Positions 10,161 through 21,285 of a DNA stretch of 64,000 nucleotides are shown piece after piece. Below the pieces are notes generated by a model, which worked only from the letters and a program-made list of their open reading frames with translations, was not told the origin of the DNA and did not search any database. The position numbers and the translations under genes are program-made. The stretch lies in contig CAKKNE010000001.1 of the NCBI GenBank assembly GCA_918797485.1, positions 2,232,001-2,296,000 on the forward strand. Direction: 5' to 3'. This DNA comes from Pelagomonas calceolata (lineage: Eukaryota > Sar > Pelagophyceae > Pelagomonadales > Pelagomonadaceae). Numbering within the stretch: position 1 is the stretch's first letter; each line of letters begins with the position of its first letter.

Positions 10161-10960
10161 GCTATGTCGGGGCGTGCTTAGTTTGTAAGATGACGGCAGT
10201 TTATCATTCTCGCCATGTGTTCGCGCTGTGTCGGCAGTGATCGTGGTCGCCCCGCCGGCCTACCACCTACTAATTCATATTGTATAGCTCGGGGAATTTT
10301 TTTCTTTATTGTTTCTACACTTTGATGCGGGTCCGTAGTAGGAATACGTAAATTACGTATAGGGTACCTAGTACGTAGGTACATGAGAGGTATACACCTA
10401 TACCTGGTACCTACCGTAGGTACCGGGTGTACCGGGCGCATCACACCACGGGCGGCCAATCGAAAGTGCTCGGCCGTTTTACCATGCAGCGGGGCCCCAC
10501 AGCAACCGAAACGGGGACGGACCGTCGCTCGCGGCGCCGCGTCCTGGCGAGATGACGTCGCGGCCGCTTCTACGCGTACTAGCTCGTGCCAAGGGATGTA
10601 AAACGGGCTCTCCCAAGCCATTCGGACGATCCCTTCAAAACCCGCGCTCAAAACCAAAAGCAAAACGTAGGTGGTCTTTGTCGTCCCGCGCGCGTCAATT
10701 TTGCCGCAGCGCTGCTGAGCAGCGCGGAGGAGTTCACCGCTGACCAGAGCAAGCGCCCCGCGCGATTACACGCGCCAGCGGGACCGATACGGCCCGTAAG
10801 CAAGGAGGGTCATATCAGGACCGCGCCACCGCTAAGCGACGCACCAGACGCCGCGCCGCCGCCGCCAGCTACCCAGCTGTAGCGCCGCACCGAAGCGCCG
10901 CCCCTGCGCACCGTCGCGCCGCCACAAGCGCCGCAAAAGCGCCGAGCCGCGTGACCGACG
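10161..10960. other. Intergenic region with palindromes
   Basis: Between the Ala/Lys-rich gene and the Strawberry-notch homologue. The first 280 bp are AT-rich and carry the palindrome cluster listed separately. The 3' 200 bp are GC-rich and presumably hold the promoter of the downstream gene. No gene is supported. Confidence 0.4.
10340..10430. repeat. Cluster of overlapping palindromes
   Basis: GGTACCTA-CCG-TAGGTACC at 10406-10424 is a perfect 8-bp stem with 3-nt loop. AGGTATA-CACC-TATACCT and several TACGTA and GGTACC-type units lie directly upstream. It sits about 200 bp after the stop of the Ala/Lys-rich gene. It could act in transcription termination or be a small inverted-repeat element. 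Confidence 0.6.
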
Positions 10961-13900
10961 ATGGCGGACTTCGGCCGCGTCGATTTCAAAGACCCGACCT
11001 GGTACCAGAAGTGGAAGAAGGAACAGCAAGAAGCGCAGCAGCGCCGCGCCGAAGAGAAAAAGCGCCAGGAGGCCGAGGCGAAGAAGAGGCGCGAGCTCGA
11101 GGCCGAGCTCGACCAGGAGGACGACGACGCGGCCGATGATGTCCAGTTCGAGGACTACGAGCCGTTGTGGTTGAAGGGGATTGGGAAGAAGCACCCCGAC
11201 CCCGTCGTGGAGAACGCGTCGTTGTCTGCCGTGAAGGCTCCTAAGCCACCTGATGACGCTTTGGCAGACATCTCACCAGACGTCGTGAAGGAGGGCAAGC
11301 TGTCGAACCTACAGCTGGAGGCCGTGGCCTACGCGAACATGTGCTTCGGCAAGAACCTGGAAGATGGGTCGCGACGGGGCTTCTTCATCGGCGATGGCGC
11401 CGGCATCGGCAAGGGCCGGGAACTGGCTGGTATCGTGGCGCAGCAGTGGGCTCGGGGTGTGAGGAAGCACCTCTGGATTTCAGTATCGAACGACCTGAAG
11501 TTCGATGCGGAACGGGACTTGCGCGACCTCGGGAGCGGGAATATTCCGGTCCAGTTGCTGGGCAAGGCGTCGTATTCCGTAGCATGCGGCGTCCCCTTTT
11601 GTTACCGTGGCGGCGGCGCGGCCGTGGGGTCGCGGCGATGGCGTCCGAGCGCCCTGATTGATGGACGCGAGACGCCGTCGGCCGAGACACACGACTCGAT
11701 ACACTCATGCGTCGACGCATGGCGTGGGGTCGCCGCGACGGCGGGCGCGCGACGCCATCGACGCGACACACTCACGCGCCAACACGCAGGCCCGCGACCT
11801 CCCCAAGCAGGGCGTCGTCTTCGCGACCTACGCTTCCTTGTTGGGCAAGAAGGGCGGCAAGACGTCGAAGCCCCAAACTAGATTAGACCAACTGCTCGAG
11901 TGGGCCTCGCCGGGCTTCGAGGGCGGGCTACTGTTCGACGAGTCGCACAAAGCCAAGAATTTGTTCGGGGGCAACGGCGGCAAGCCCACCAAGACCGGCC
12001 AGGCCGTGCTCAAGCTACAAACGGCACTACCAAGGGCCCGAGTCGTGTATTGTAGCGCAACGGGCGCGTCCGAACCGAAGCATCTCGGCTACATGGACCG
12101 GCTGGGCCTCTGGGGTGGAAGTGATACGCCCTTCGGCGACTTCGACGACTTTCGGAGAGCTGTTGAAAGTAGAGGCGTGGGCATGATGGAGCTCGTGGCC
12201 ATGCATTTGAAACAAAGGGGCGCTCTTGTTTCTCGGGCTTTATCGTTCAAGAGCTGCACGTTCGAGCTGGTCAACGACGTGATGACGCCGTCTTGATGCC
12301 GCGTCCTTGTTTATTGCCTTCGCGGCGACGGCGTCGCGTCGACGGCGCCGGGGCGGCCGAGTCTACGCGTCTCGTGAGGGAGCCGCGGCAATGCCACGCC
12401 GCCGCGACGCCGTTTTCATGATCATCAGAGTGTCGACGCGCGCAGGCACATGGAGCGCGTCTACGACCGGAGCGTCGAGGTCTGGGACTTGCTGAGGCAG
12501 TGCCTCGCCGAGGGCTTGGAGCTAGGCGTCGTGAACGACCCGTTCAAGAAGCCCGACGCGCCCGTTCGAAGGGGCACGCCGAACGGCGTGTTGTGGCGCT
12601 ACTTCTGGGGCGCGCACCAGCGCTTCTTCAAGGATTTGTGTGTGGCCTCCAAGGTGCCTGCGGCCTTGCAAGTCGCTCGTCAATCGCTCAAAGACAAGAA
12701 ATGCGTCGTCATCGGCTTGCAGTCGACGGGCGAAGCGCGCACGAAGGACGCCATCGAGGAGCACGGCGAGGTGTTCGACGACTTCGTGAGTGCGCCTAGA
12801 GCTACCTTAGAGAGGTTGATAAAGAAGGTCTTCGCCTCGCCGGGTGATGACGAGGCCGACGCTCGACAGCGGGAGCTCAAGGCTTGCGCTAGTCGTGATG
12901 ACGCTCCTCTCGGTAGGACCCATGGGAGGTCTACTCGCACCAGAAAGGGCCCGGCCAAGGGCACTTATGCCCAGTCTGATACGGATTTCTCTGACAGCGA
13001 TAGTGATAGCGATGATGATGAAAAAGCCGCCGCGAAACTAGGTGTTACGTTAGGCAAGACTTTGGTGCGGCACAAAACTGCCTCCGGAGAGATGCGCGAA
13101 GGAGTGGTCGTGAGGAGGGCCTTCCCGTTTTTTGTGGTGCAGTTCGGCAGCGAAGAGGCCAAGTTCACGGCGGCGCAGCTGCACGGCATTTTAGTATTTG
13201 ACGTCGACGACGACTCCAGTGATAATGTGCCGAGGAAGCGGCCGGCGCCGTCGTCCGACGAAGAAAGCTCGGACGACGACTTCGTGGAGAGCGACAGTGA
13301 TAATGATTCCGAGGCGCCTCAGAAATCAAAGGCGAAGAAGACGAAGTACATATCTATCGATAGTTCGGGCGACGAGGACGAGGACGCGATGCAGGACGAC
13401 GATGATGGCTTCGACGAGGTCCGCGAGCTCCGCCGGAGATTCCTCGTCGCGGCGTCGAAGCTAGGCTTACCAGGCAACCCCTTGGATACGTTGATTGCTG
13501 AATTAGGAGGCTCGGACTGTGTCGCGGAGATGACGGGGCGGAAGGGCCGCATGGTGCGCGACGCGACGTCCGGCAAGGTCGTCTACGAGGCGCGGAACTC
13601 CAACGGCGTGTCGCTCGAGATGCAGAACATGCACGAAAAACAAGCTTTCAATGGTGGTGAGAAGCACGTGGCCATTATTTCGGAAGCGGCGTCGGCCGGT
13701 ATTTCGTTGCAAGCTGACAGGAGAGTAGCGAATCAGCGGAGGCGGGTCCACATCACGCTCGAATTGCCCTGGTCCGCGGACAAAGCGATCCAGCAGCTCG
13801 GACGGACGCATCGGTCGAACCAGTCTTCAGCTCCTGAGTACAAGTTCCTCATTTCCTCGGTAGGCGGTGAAAAGCGGTTCGCTTCCGCCGTGGCCCGGCG

Positions 13901-15507
13901 CTTGGAGTCGCTGGGCGCGCTGACGCAGGGTGATAGAAGAGCCACCGTCGGCGCCAAGGGTTTAGGATTGACGGCGTTCAACTTCGACACGAAGTGGGGC
14001 AAGAACGCCCTCGCGACGTTAGGAAACATCATACAAAGGGTCACGTCGGCGCCGTTCACGCTGCCGCCGCTCGAGCCGGCGGACCGCGAGCGGTTCATGG
14101 AGCTGCAGAATCAATCAGCGGCGGTCTTCGGCGGCGCGGTCGACGCGACCAAGGTCGAGTTCTCCTTCTGCGACACTTCGGAAGACGCCGAAGATGTGGC
14201 GAACGAAGACCAACTGAAGCCCGCCTCCCAGGAGGAGGAGTCTGCTGATGAGGACGTCGAGATGGGGTCGACGACGCTCCAGACCTTCGCGCACGCGCGG
14301 TGCCAGTGCCCGCTGCACCCGTTCGCGTCGACGGATCACTCGGAGGCCTGCGACAAGTGCCACTGCTACGTCTGCGACGTGCCCGTGTCCCAGTGCCCGA
14401 AATGGGCCGAGCACTGCCACGCGACCGACACGGGCAAGGACGCCCAGAAGTGGAAGTACTTACCTGTGCGGAAATCATGACCTCCACGCCATCGACGCGA
14501 CGCGCACCCGACTCACTGGTTGATTTCCACACAGGTACTTACGCGACCGGTCGCGGTCGTGCACCTTCGAGGAGGCGTGCCAGATGTGGTTGGAAAGAGT
14601 CGGCTTCGACTTCGTCAAGGCGGCCAAGACCGGCAACACTGCGCGGTCGTCGGTCGGGACCTTCCTGAACCGCCTGCTCGGTTTACGGTTGAGCCAACAG
14701 AACGCCCTGTTCGAGGTCTTCGCCAAGCTCGTGGACCACGCGGTCCGAAAAGCACGCCGCGAGAAGAAGTTCGACGAGGCCATCAAGGAGATCGACGGGC
14801 GCCGCGTCGAGATCACGGACGAGACCGTGGTGGTCGAGGCGACGGACGACAAGCCGGCTTTGGTTCATTTATGCGTCGAGGTCGACCGCGGCATCACCTT
14901 TGATGATGCGGTCGCGCGGCTCGCCGAGGCGAAGAAGGACGCGACGGCCGCGGCGCCGTCCACCAGACTGGGCGCGATCCGTAGGAAGGACCACTCGGCG
15001 TTCTACATCAGCAAGAACCCGTCGCCCATCACGAAGAAGCGCCTGGTCATGATGGCCCTGCAGTCGCAGTCGTACGTGCCCGGCGAGTCGTCGTTCGTCC
15101 TGCGCATCTTCCGGCCGAAGACGGGCGTCGGCCAGATGCAGCTTACCGACGTCCTGCAGCGCTACGTGCGGACGGACCCCGAGAACGTCAAGGAGGCCTG
15201 GGGCGCCGAGTACGTCGACCCGAACTGCTCGCACGGCGCCAAGTGCAAGAACAAGAAGACGTGCGAGGTCGGCAAGCGCGTGCAGCACAAGCATTTGTTG
15301 TGCGGGTCGCTGCTCGATTCCATGCGCAAGGCCGAGGGCATCATCGCGCGGCGCTACGCGTCGTCGGGCCACTGCAACGTCTGCCGCGTCATCGAGAAGA
15401 AGAACGACGAGCCGACGGACGGCGGCCGCCGCGCGCTCGGCCTCGAGATCTACGGCATCTACATCGACGAAGTGCTCGACGGCTTCGACCCGGACGTCGA
15501 GGCCTGA
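10961..15507 (+). CDS. Strawberry notch (SBNO) family helicase-like protein
   Basis: Four exons (10961-11578, 11790-12289, 12446-14455, 14535-15507) keep phase throughout and give 1366 aa. After an acidic/basic coiled N-terminus, [12 protein letters not shown] and the Walker A-like [14 protein letters not shown] match the SNO helicase-like domain. Exon 2 has [14 protein letters not shown] and [11 protein letters not shown] (DEAH-like motif II, here DESH). Exon 3 carries an acidic Asp/Ser insert, then [19 protein letters not shown] and [11 protein letters not shown], the C-terminal helicase motifs. The last exon has a Cys-rich segment ([12 protein letters not shown]) and conserved SNO tail. 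SBNO proteins act as nuclear transcriptional co-regulators. Introns 1 and 2 contain several copies of an ACGCCATCGACGCG-like core; intron 3 is a textbook introner. Confidence 0.9.
14456..14534 (+). mobile_element. Introner with intact 8-bp target duplication
   Basis: GTACTTAC precedes CTGTGCGGAAATCA and the element ends TTGATTTCCACACAG, followed again by GTACTTAC. The duplication is perfect. Splicing from the GT of the first copy to the element's AG restores AAG TAC TTA CGC, exactly the empty site. Internal core CACGCCATCGACGCGACGC. Confidence 0.92.
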
Positions 15508-15578
15508 AGAAGAAAGTCTAGTTCCCCCGCTCTCCCCCACGCTACGTATAACATATTGTGTTCGAACTTACTAAGTTA

Positions 15579-15741
15579 CTAGCACTGGCACTTGGACGCG
15601 CGGGCGCGGGCCTGGGCGAGGGCTTCGCGTGTTTGATTGAGGGCGTTCTCGAGCGCAGAGTAGTCCGGATGGTGCGGGCCAAGCAACCGTCGCCACTTGT
15701 GGCTGACGTCGTCGAGCGTTTCCACAGCCTCGACGATGAAA
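15579..15741 (-). pseudogene. 3' fragment of a TPR-type protein gene
   Basis: The minus strand reads EAVETLDDVSHKWRRLLGPH then HPDYSALENALNQTREALAQ and a stop. This is the kinesin-light-chain-like TPR pattern ending a gene. Upstream, at about 15741, the sequence turns into the end of a phosphate transporter on the opposite strand, so the N-terminal part is missing. Either a chromosomal rearrangement or an assembly join made this; no start codon or acceptor site supports a working gene. Confidence 0.5.
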
Positions 15742-16041
15742 CTCGTGTCGATCACGCCGTCGCGCGGCTACTGCATCGAGCTCGGCGCGGCCTTCGTCAT
15801 TATTTATGGAACGGCCCAGGGCTGGCCCCTCTCGACGACGCACTGCCAGATCGGCGCGACCGTGGCCGTCGGCCTCTTCGAGGGCGCCGGCGGCGTCAAC
15901 TGCAAGCTCTTCGCGAAGACGTGCTTCGGCTGGATCATCACGATCTTCGTCGCCGGTTTGTTGGCGGCGCTCTTCGTGGGGCCGTCGCCGGAGCCGCTCA
16001 AGGACAAGTACTGCAAGGGCTGGGCCGCGAACAACTCCTAG
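15736..16041 (+). pseudogene. C-terminal fragment of a Pit/PHO-4 phosphate transporter
   Basis: 101 codons from an ATG reading KLVSITPSRGYCIELGAA, then GWPLSTTHCQIGATVAVGL and GVNCKLFAKTCFGWIITI. These are the signature C-terminal helices of the PHO-4 (Pit) family of phosphate symporters, which normally exceed 400 aa. The other helices are absent because the homology breaks at about 15736-15745 against a TPR fragment on the other strand. It is probably a pseudogene although the remaining frame is clean. Confidence 0.65.
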
Positions 16042-16256
16042 GCTCCTTCAGCGCTTACTTGCTTCGCGCTGAGAAGATCACTCCCCCGTCCCCTCCCCCG
16101 TGTGCCGCGTTCGCGCGCCCGTCTAAATCCTATTGTAGTGAAGCATTACCAGAACGAATATTAGTCAGGGGAAGGGATAAGTAAGTCAGGAGGGGTTCTC
16201 GCCGGCGCTTGTGCAGCCTTGAGTCCGACGAGTCGATGCTTCAGACGGCCCACTCT

Positions 16257-17946
16257 CTAGGCCCACTTGCCCGACGGCTCCTTGAGGATCGTCAGCAACG
16301 TGGTCCGGGAGCAGACGCCGCAGGCAGTTCTCTGGCCGTCCTTCTTTGAGTCTTGCTCCGTGTTGCAGTGGCCGCAGAAGACGCGGCCGCGGTCCGGGTC
16401 GTTCTGCGCCGTCAGCCGGGCCGTCTTGTCCGCGTTGAGGAAGCGCCCCGGCACGTAGCCCTGCTTGCCGAACGAGTCGACGTCGACGACGTCGCCCCAC
16501 TCCTCCTCCGGTACCTGTGCATAAATCGACCAGTGAGTCGCGTCGATGGCGTCGACGGCGTGATTTGATTTGTGCACTGTCCGCTACGGGCACGAACTTG
16601 CACGCTTCTAAAAACGCATCCACGCGCATCAACGGCGCCAGCGCGTTCCGCAACGCCACAGCGGCCGGCAGATCCGCGGGCCACGCCTTGAGCTTCTCGC
16701 AGGCGCGCGGGTTGCCGCGCACCTTGAACACGCCGCCGCCGAGGGGTACGACGTTCGAAATCTCGAGCGCCTCGATCAAGTCCGTGACGCCGCGCTTCAA
16801 GTTGTGCAGGGCGCCGACTAACAACTCCTCGTCGCCGCTCCCCAGCACGCCGTGCGCGCGGCACGCGTCGAAGATTTCCTGGAAGGCCCGCGACCGCACC
16901 ACGCCATCCCTCTCAGAGAAGTCGTCGGCGCCGAGGCCGCTCCAGTCGATCACGTGCGCGTCCGGCAGGCTGTGCTTGTTCGCCCAGACCCGGTAGTCCG
17001 GGCCGTGCATGCCCACCACGAGGACGCCCTTGAAGCCCGTCGCGAGGCCCTCGGCGAAGACCCCCGCCCACTGGTCCTTGGCCTCGCAGAGGGCGTCCCG
17101 GACATCGCTGTCCAAACCTAACAAGATCGGCTGGCCCATGCCGACGAATTGTCTTTGAGAAAGACTGTGCTCCGCGAAGAAGCATGCCGCGGCCTGTTGT
17201 ATATATAAAGGCAAGTGGCCCCGGCGCGACATCCACTGCTGGACCTTGTAGAGGAGCGAGGCGGGCCCAGAAATCAACATGCGACCGGACTCCGTACCGC
17301 AGCCGTCGCCACCCGAGTACATGTAGGACTTGGCGAGCTCGTCGAATGGGGCTCTCAGCTCCAGTGACGTCTTCGAGACGCATACTAAATCGAGCCACTC
17401 CTCGGCAGCTTTGTCGAGGCCGTGCGTCAACTGCTCGCCCTGAGACAACTTGGCGCTGACCGCGGCTACTCTTCGCTCCATCGCAGTGACTACTGAAGCC
17501 CGCTTCCGACCGGTGGAGTGGTCGCCGACGACGTCTAGATGATGCGTGAGCGCCCACGTCTCGATATAGTTCGTGGCACCTTCACGCAACAGCGTCAGCA
17601 CGCCGCCGTGGTCGGCGGCCGCGAAGGCCCTAGCTTCGAACGTGTTGATATCGTCGTCTGTTGTTAATCTCACCGGTACAGGCTGCCGCGCTAGCGATGC
17701 GAGAATGTCGCCCGCGTCGAGGAGCGCCGTTTGCGTCTGCGTCTCGCGGATCGGGAGCGCGAGGGTGAGCTTCGGCGGCATCTTGTCGTCGGGGGGATAG
17801 ACGATGACGGCTTCTTCTTGGAGTGTGGCAGTGCTCAGGAGAGCAGCAGGCTTGGTAGTAGTAGAGAGGCCCAGGCCGCCGCGCGTTGTCTTCGGAGTGA
17901 AGGCAGCGGCGGCGACGAGGACCAGGACGATTGACAGGCAGCGCAT
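16257..17946 (-). CDS. Unknown plastid-targeted protein with C-terminal zinc ribbon
   Basis: Two exons (17946-16588 and 16514-16257), 538 aa. MRCLSIVLVLVAAAAFTPK is a signal peptide ending in an AAAF-P motif, as in stramenopile plastid preproteins. I do not recognise the body (residues 60-450); it has features of a mixed alpha/beta enzyme. After the introner the C-terminus reads EEEWGDVVDVDSFGKQGY and ends in a CxxC...CxxC pair (FCGHCN, ACGVCS) likely to bind zinc. The start at 17946 is preferred over upstream codons because it gives the signal peptide and lies 58 bp from the conserved promoter-like motif. Confidence 0.7.
16515..16587 (-). mobile_element. Introner (73 nt) with 7/8 target duplication
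   Basis: GTAGCGGA then CAGTGCACAAATCAAAT at the 5' side, GGTCGATTTATGCACAG at the 3' side, followed by GTACCGGA. Splicing at the duplicated GT joins KFVP to VPEEEWG in phase 0; no other donor keeps the downstream zinc-ribbon frame. Confidence 0.82.
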
Positions 17947-18004
17947 TGCTTTGCGCGGCGGTGACGAGGCTGATTTGTTAAGGCTCAGCATGACAGGGTG
18001 CCAG

Positions 18005-18028
18005 GCTAGCGTCCTGTGAGACACTAGC
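18005..18028 (-). promoter_or_regulatory. CTAGTGTC-type promoter motif, one mismatch
   Basis: Minus strand: GCTAGTGTCTCAC, AGGAC, GCTAGC. It lies 58 bp upstream of the ATG at 17946 and reads toward it. Confidence 0.6.
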
Positions 18029-18859
18029 AAATCATCGTCTGGTGATTGGGTCCCCTGCCCGCGAGGCTCAGGGGGGTGCCGCCTGGCCAAGGGACGAGAG
18101 CGGCGCGGGAGTTGGCGTCCTTGCAGAGCAGCTGCGGCCGAGCTAGTGCCAATGGCTAGTGCAAAAATGCGGGTCGGCTTTTTGCTTTTTGCGTCGACGT
18201 CGCCCAGTTGGGCTGCTCCCGACGCTTGAGCGCCTCCGACGGGCCCTCGACATCACCCTGAGGCAGCCCCGTGAGACTCGCGGAGGCGCTTCCCCGAAGC
18301 TGCCGCCACAAGCGAGGGGGCAGCCTATATATCGATCGCGACGCGCGCGACGACACGACCCCGTAACGCCACGTCGTGATGACCGCCGAAAGAGCAAAGA
18401 GCAAATCTACCACCTCCACGTCGGACGTCTGTGCGGTGGCAGAAGGGACCAAGCCTCGACCTGAAACGGCTCGGGCACGCGCAAACAACTCAGTAGTCCT
18501 ACCGAGCGCAGCGAGCACTACGGGTAGGCGACGACGTCGCTCTACTGCTGCCAGGCCGACGCTGAATCTCGAAGCGACGACTAGCCCATTCTCTTGCGCA
18601 TTTGAGACGCGACGCGTCCTCGTCGCCGCGTGCGCGGGCGACGGTCAACGGCTCGGAAGGTTCAGTACCTGGGTGGCGAGACAGTAGAACAATCTTCCAC
18701 GACCACGGACGAGTTCGTCGCGGCGACCATCGCCGCGCACGCGGTCGCGACGACGCGTTCCGGACCCTGCTGATCACAATCTGCCGCCTTCGACTCCGTC
18801 GACGGGAGTCGAGGCAGTGCCGCCCCACATGCGACGCGGCACATCGACGACGGCTCCGG

Positions 18860-19010
18860 GCCTCGTCGCCACGACTAGGACCGTGACGCCCGCGTTGTCT
18901 TGGCGGGCGCCGCGCTCCTCTAAGCCTTCGCGTGGCGGCTAGTGTTGCGCTTCGGCGGGCGCCTACGGTACGCATCTGCGACGGCCAGGGCGCCATTGAC
19001 GGCCGGACGC
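18860..19010. repeat. Dispersed repeat, copy A
   Basis: Shares GCCGCGCTCCTCTAAGCCT and interrupted similarity on both sides (GGCCTCGTCG, CGGCGGCT, CGGTACGC, TCGGCGACG-like blocks) with 21980-22125 in the same orientation. It carries no coding signal. Confidence 0.55.
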
Positions 19011-19857
19011 CGAAGACCGCCAGGCGTCGTACCAAATGTATGTCACGGTCTGTATTCGAGTTCATTGTGTCGCGTGGTAGTTACGCCTACTATGCGTGGC
19101 GGGTCGCTGCGATAGGCGTCGTCGAGTAACACAAAAGGAACTGTTAGCAGAGGCTAGTCCTGGTTCGGGGCGCGGCGAAGTGCCGATTGATGCGCGCCGT
19201 CGAGGAGATCGCGACGCGTTGCGGCGGTGAGGCATGGGCCTCCTCGAACAACGCCGCCCTCACGCCATCGCCGCAATGATGTAAGGGGTGCGCGCGCCGC
19301 CGTTCCGCAAACCGGCGACGTCTCCATAAATGAGCCGGACCGGTGGCCCTACCTCTGGTCGGTGGCCCGGGCGTGATCTCGGGCACGTCGATCTTGTAAT
19401 TCGTCGAAACAGGACACAAATTGCAGGTCCGGCGGCACCAAATAACGACGACGTACGGGCAACCTCCACGCCATCGAGCAGATGCAGTCCACAGAACGAC
19501 GCCGCTGATCGGTGTACACCTCCATGCCATACGAGCGCCCGGAATTTGGCGTCGTCCAGTACGAGGAACGACAATTCATTTTCGCGGCTTTGGAGCGCCA
19601 CTGAAGTTAGGCCGCAGGCCTCGTGGGAATTGCACTTCCCCATTTCCCGCAAATTTAATGGAAACAATCGGCACCGCCCATGAATCACGCACCTGGAACC
19701 ACGATTTCCAATTTCTCGCCGGAAGCGTCGACGGCGTCGCGGCGAACAATGGCCCTCGCATAACCGAAGTAGTACGGAAGCGTCTACGCCGCACGAGTGC
19801 AGAGGATTCCTATGTGAAAATGACGTCGCGTCGGCTTCGGAGACGCCGACTACAGAC

Positions 19858-19905
19858 CTGTGTGGAAATCAAATTTCGGACACCCCGCGCCATCGACGCG
19901 TCGCC
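19858..19905 (+). mobile_element. Truncated introner
   Basis: CTGTGTGGAAATCAAATTTC followed by the core CGCGCCATCGACGCG, but no 3' inverted repeat follows. It lies outside any gene I can support, so it is a remnant or part of a lost gene. Confidence 0.65.
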
Positions 19906-20169
19906 GTGACCGGTAGTCCTCTTTGGAACGATAGTCTATTGTTTTGCCCGGCCGAAGGTAGCCCGTCCCGGTGCGACGAGAAACTTCGAGATGCAGTATA
20001 TGGAATGCCGGTTTCGAGGATCTCTCCCGTACTTTGGGCTTCCAGAGTTCTAGAACTCCACCTCAGACACGCCAACCAGTCCTCGGGGATGGCCAAGGAG
20101 TTGGCGTGTACTCCAAGAGTAAACTACTGCATTTGGTGAGGTACTGCTATCTGAAGTAGAACGTCGTCG

Positions 20170-20770
20170 GCACGAAGGTGCCCGCTTCCCGCAAAACAGC
20201 TCGTCGACGTCATCGTGGCGATAGCGCAACGTGAAGTGTAAGTTATGCACTGAATCGCTGACCTCGATGGCGATCTGGAAGCCGAAGAAGCACTGGACCT
20301 GTGCGTAAATCAACCAGTGAGTCAGGTGCACTTCGCGAAGTCAGTTCTCGGCGCTCTCTCGTCGTGAGGGCGTCGTGTCCGAGCCCGCGCGCTCGCCGGC
20401 CGTGAGGATGTCGTCGGGCCGGCCGGCGTCGGCCTTGCTGGACTATCATCGTTCCCATCGCAGGTTTCCCCACGATGTACTCCTCCAGCCCCATTAGTGT
20501 GCGCTGCATGAACTCGTAGGCGGTGCAGGCGCAGGAGCTCGCCGTGTTGGCGAGCATGCGTCGCGTCGATGGCGTGCAGGTCACGATTGAAGAAGCGCGC
20601 CGAAATTGATTCGTGCACCATAGAGTACCTCAGTGGCGAAGTTCTGCGCGAGGTTTTCGTTGACGATGCCGTCACTGGCCGCGAAGAACGCGAGGACCGT
20701 CGAAATGAATAGGCCTGCGCCGGGAAGCTCGTTCAAAACGCCAAGCGCCAAGACGGCGTCACGACGGCGC
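20170..20770 (-). pseudogene. Relic of ribonucleotide reductase small subunit (R2)
   Basis: Piece 1 (about 20770-20629) reads VLAFFAASDGIVNENLAQNF, the diagnostic R2 helix. Piece 2 (20298 to about 20170) reads VQCFFGFQIAIE and then diverges (HNLHFTLRYR). Joining them across 20299-20628 gives NFATE-VQCFFGF, as in real R2 proteins. Only about 80 of the usual 330 residues remain, the iron-ligand helices before and after are not found, and no start exists. It is therefore a decayed copy of a host gene. Confidence 0.65.
20299..20628 (-). mobile_element. Composite 330-nt introner in the R2 relic
   Basis: The 5' side has GGTGCACGAATCAATTTCGG and the core CACGCCATCGACGCGACGC. The 3' side is GACTCACTGGTTGATTTACG then CACAG. 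Between the halves lie about 230 extra nt, including a stretch that reads TAYEFMQRTLMGLEEYIVGK on the minus strand. This suggests an introner that gained an insertion of other sequence. Confidence 0.6.
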
Positions 20771-21262
20771 GACCGGCCGCGACAAGCTCTCGCAAAGCCT
20801 TGCGCTGCCCACGGCGACGACGCGGCGCTCCTCCGCGGACAGGGGACGTCTTGCAGTAGTTACCAGCCGTAACGAAGTACGAAAGGATCCGGCTGCTTCC
20901 CTATCGTTGAGACTCGCGTCCGGCGGGCCGTGCCGTTGAAACGAACGACAAAGCTATATAGCGGGCGCGAGCACGGTCGGCGCCTTTGTCAGGTAACCAC
21001 AGCTTTGAAGGCTTCAGGGACGCCGATGCAGCGCCTCGGGGGCAGCGCGCGCCGGCGCAAGCGCGGGGCAGCGTGCAGATGCGTCGTCAATCGCGTTACG
21101 CAAGAGCAGCGCGTGGGGCGGCGAGCGGGCGGCGTGGGGCAGCTGTTTTGGCCTCCGCTTTGAATCGAATCCGTTGGTATGACTCTCCAAATGAAGCGTG
21201 TAGAGGGGGCGAGTGAGGCTTCCCGGACGCCTCTAAGCTGTCGCTGTCCAAATATTTTCGGA

Positions 21263-21285
21263 CTAGTGTCTTACAGGCCGCTAGC
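21263..21285 (+). promoter_or_regulatory. CTAGTGTC-type motif, perfect core
   Basis: CTAGTGTCTTAC, AGGCC, GCTAGC. No gene is recognised directly downstream on the plus strand, so this copy is an orphan or marks an unseen transcript. Confidence 0.5.

Larger units (their letters stand above)
18029..20169. other. Gene-poor region with diverged repeats
   Basis: No open frame here has a recognisable domain or convincing start. It holds a dispersed repeat (18860-19010), a 5'-half introner (19858-19905) and several ACGCC(A)TCGACG-like cores. Codon-like signal is absent. Confidence 0.5.

Noticed and set aside
18156-18518. Minus-strand 120-codon frame upstream of the zinc-ribbon gene
   Set aside because: Composition follows the GC-rich background; no motif or splice context supports it.
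19260-19688. Minus-strand 142-codon frame with a protein-like middle part
   Set aside because: No family motif, no ATG at the start (GTG), no promoter motif, and the region is full of decayed repeats.
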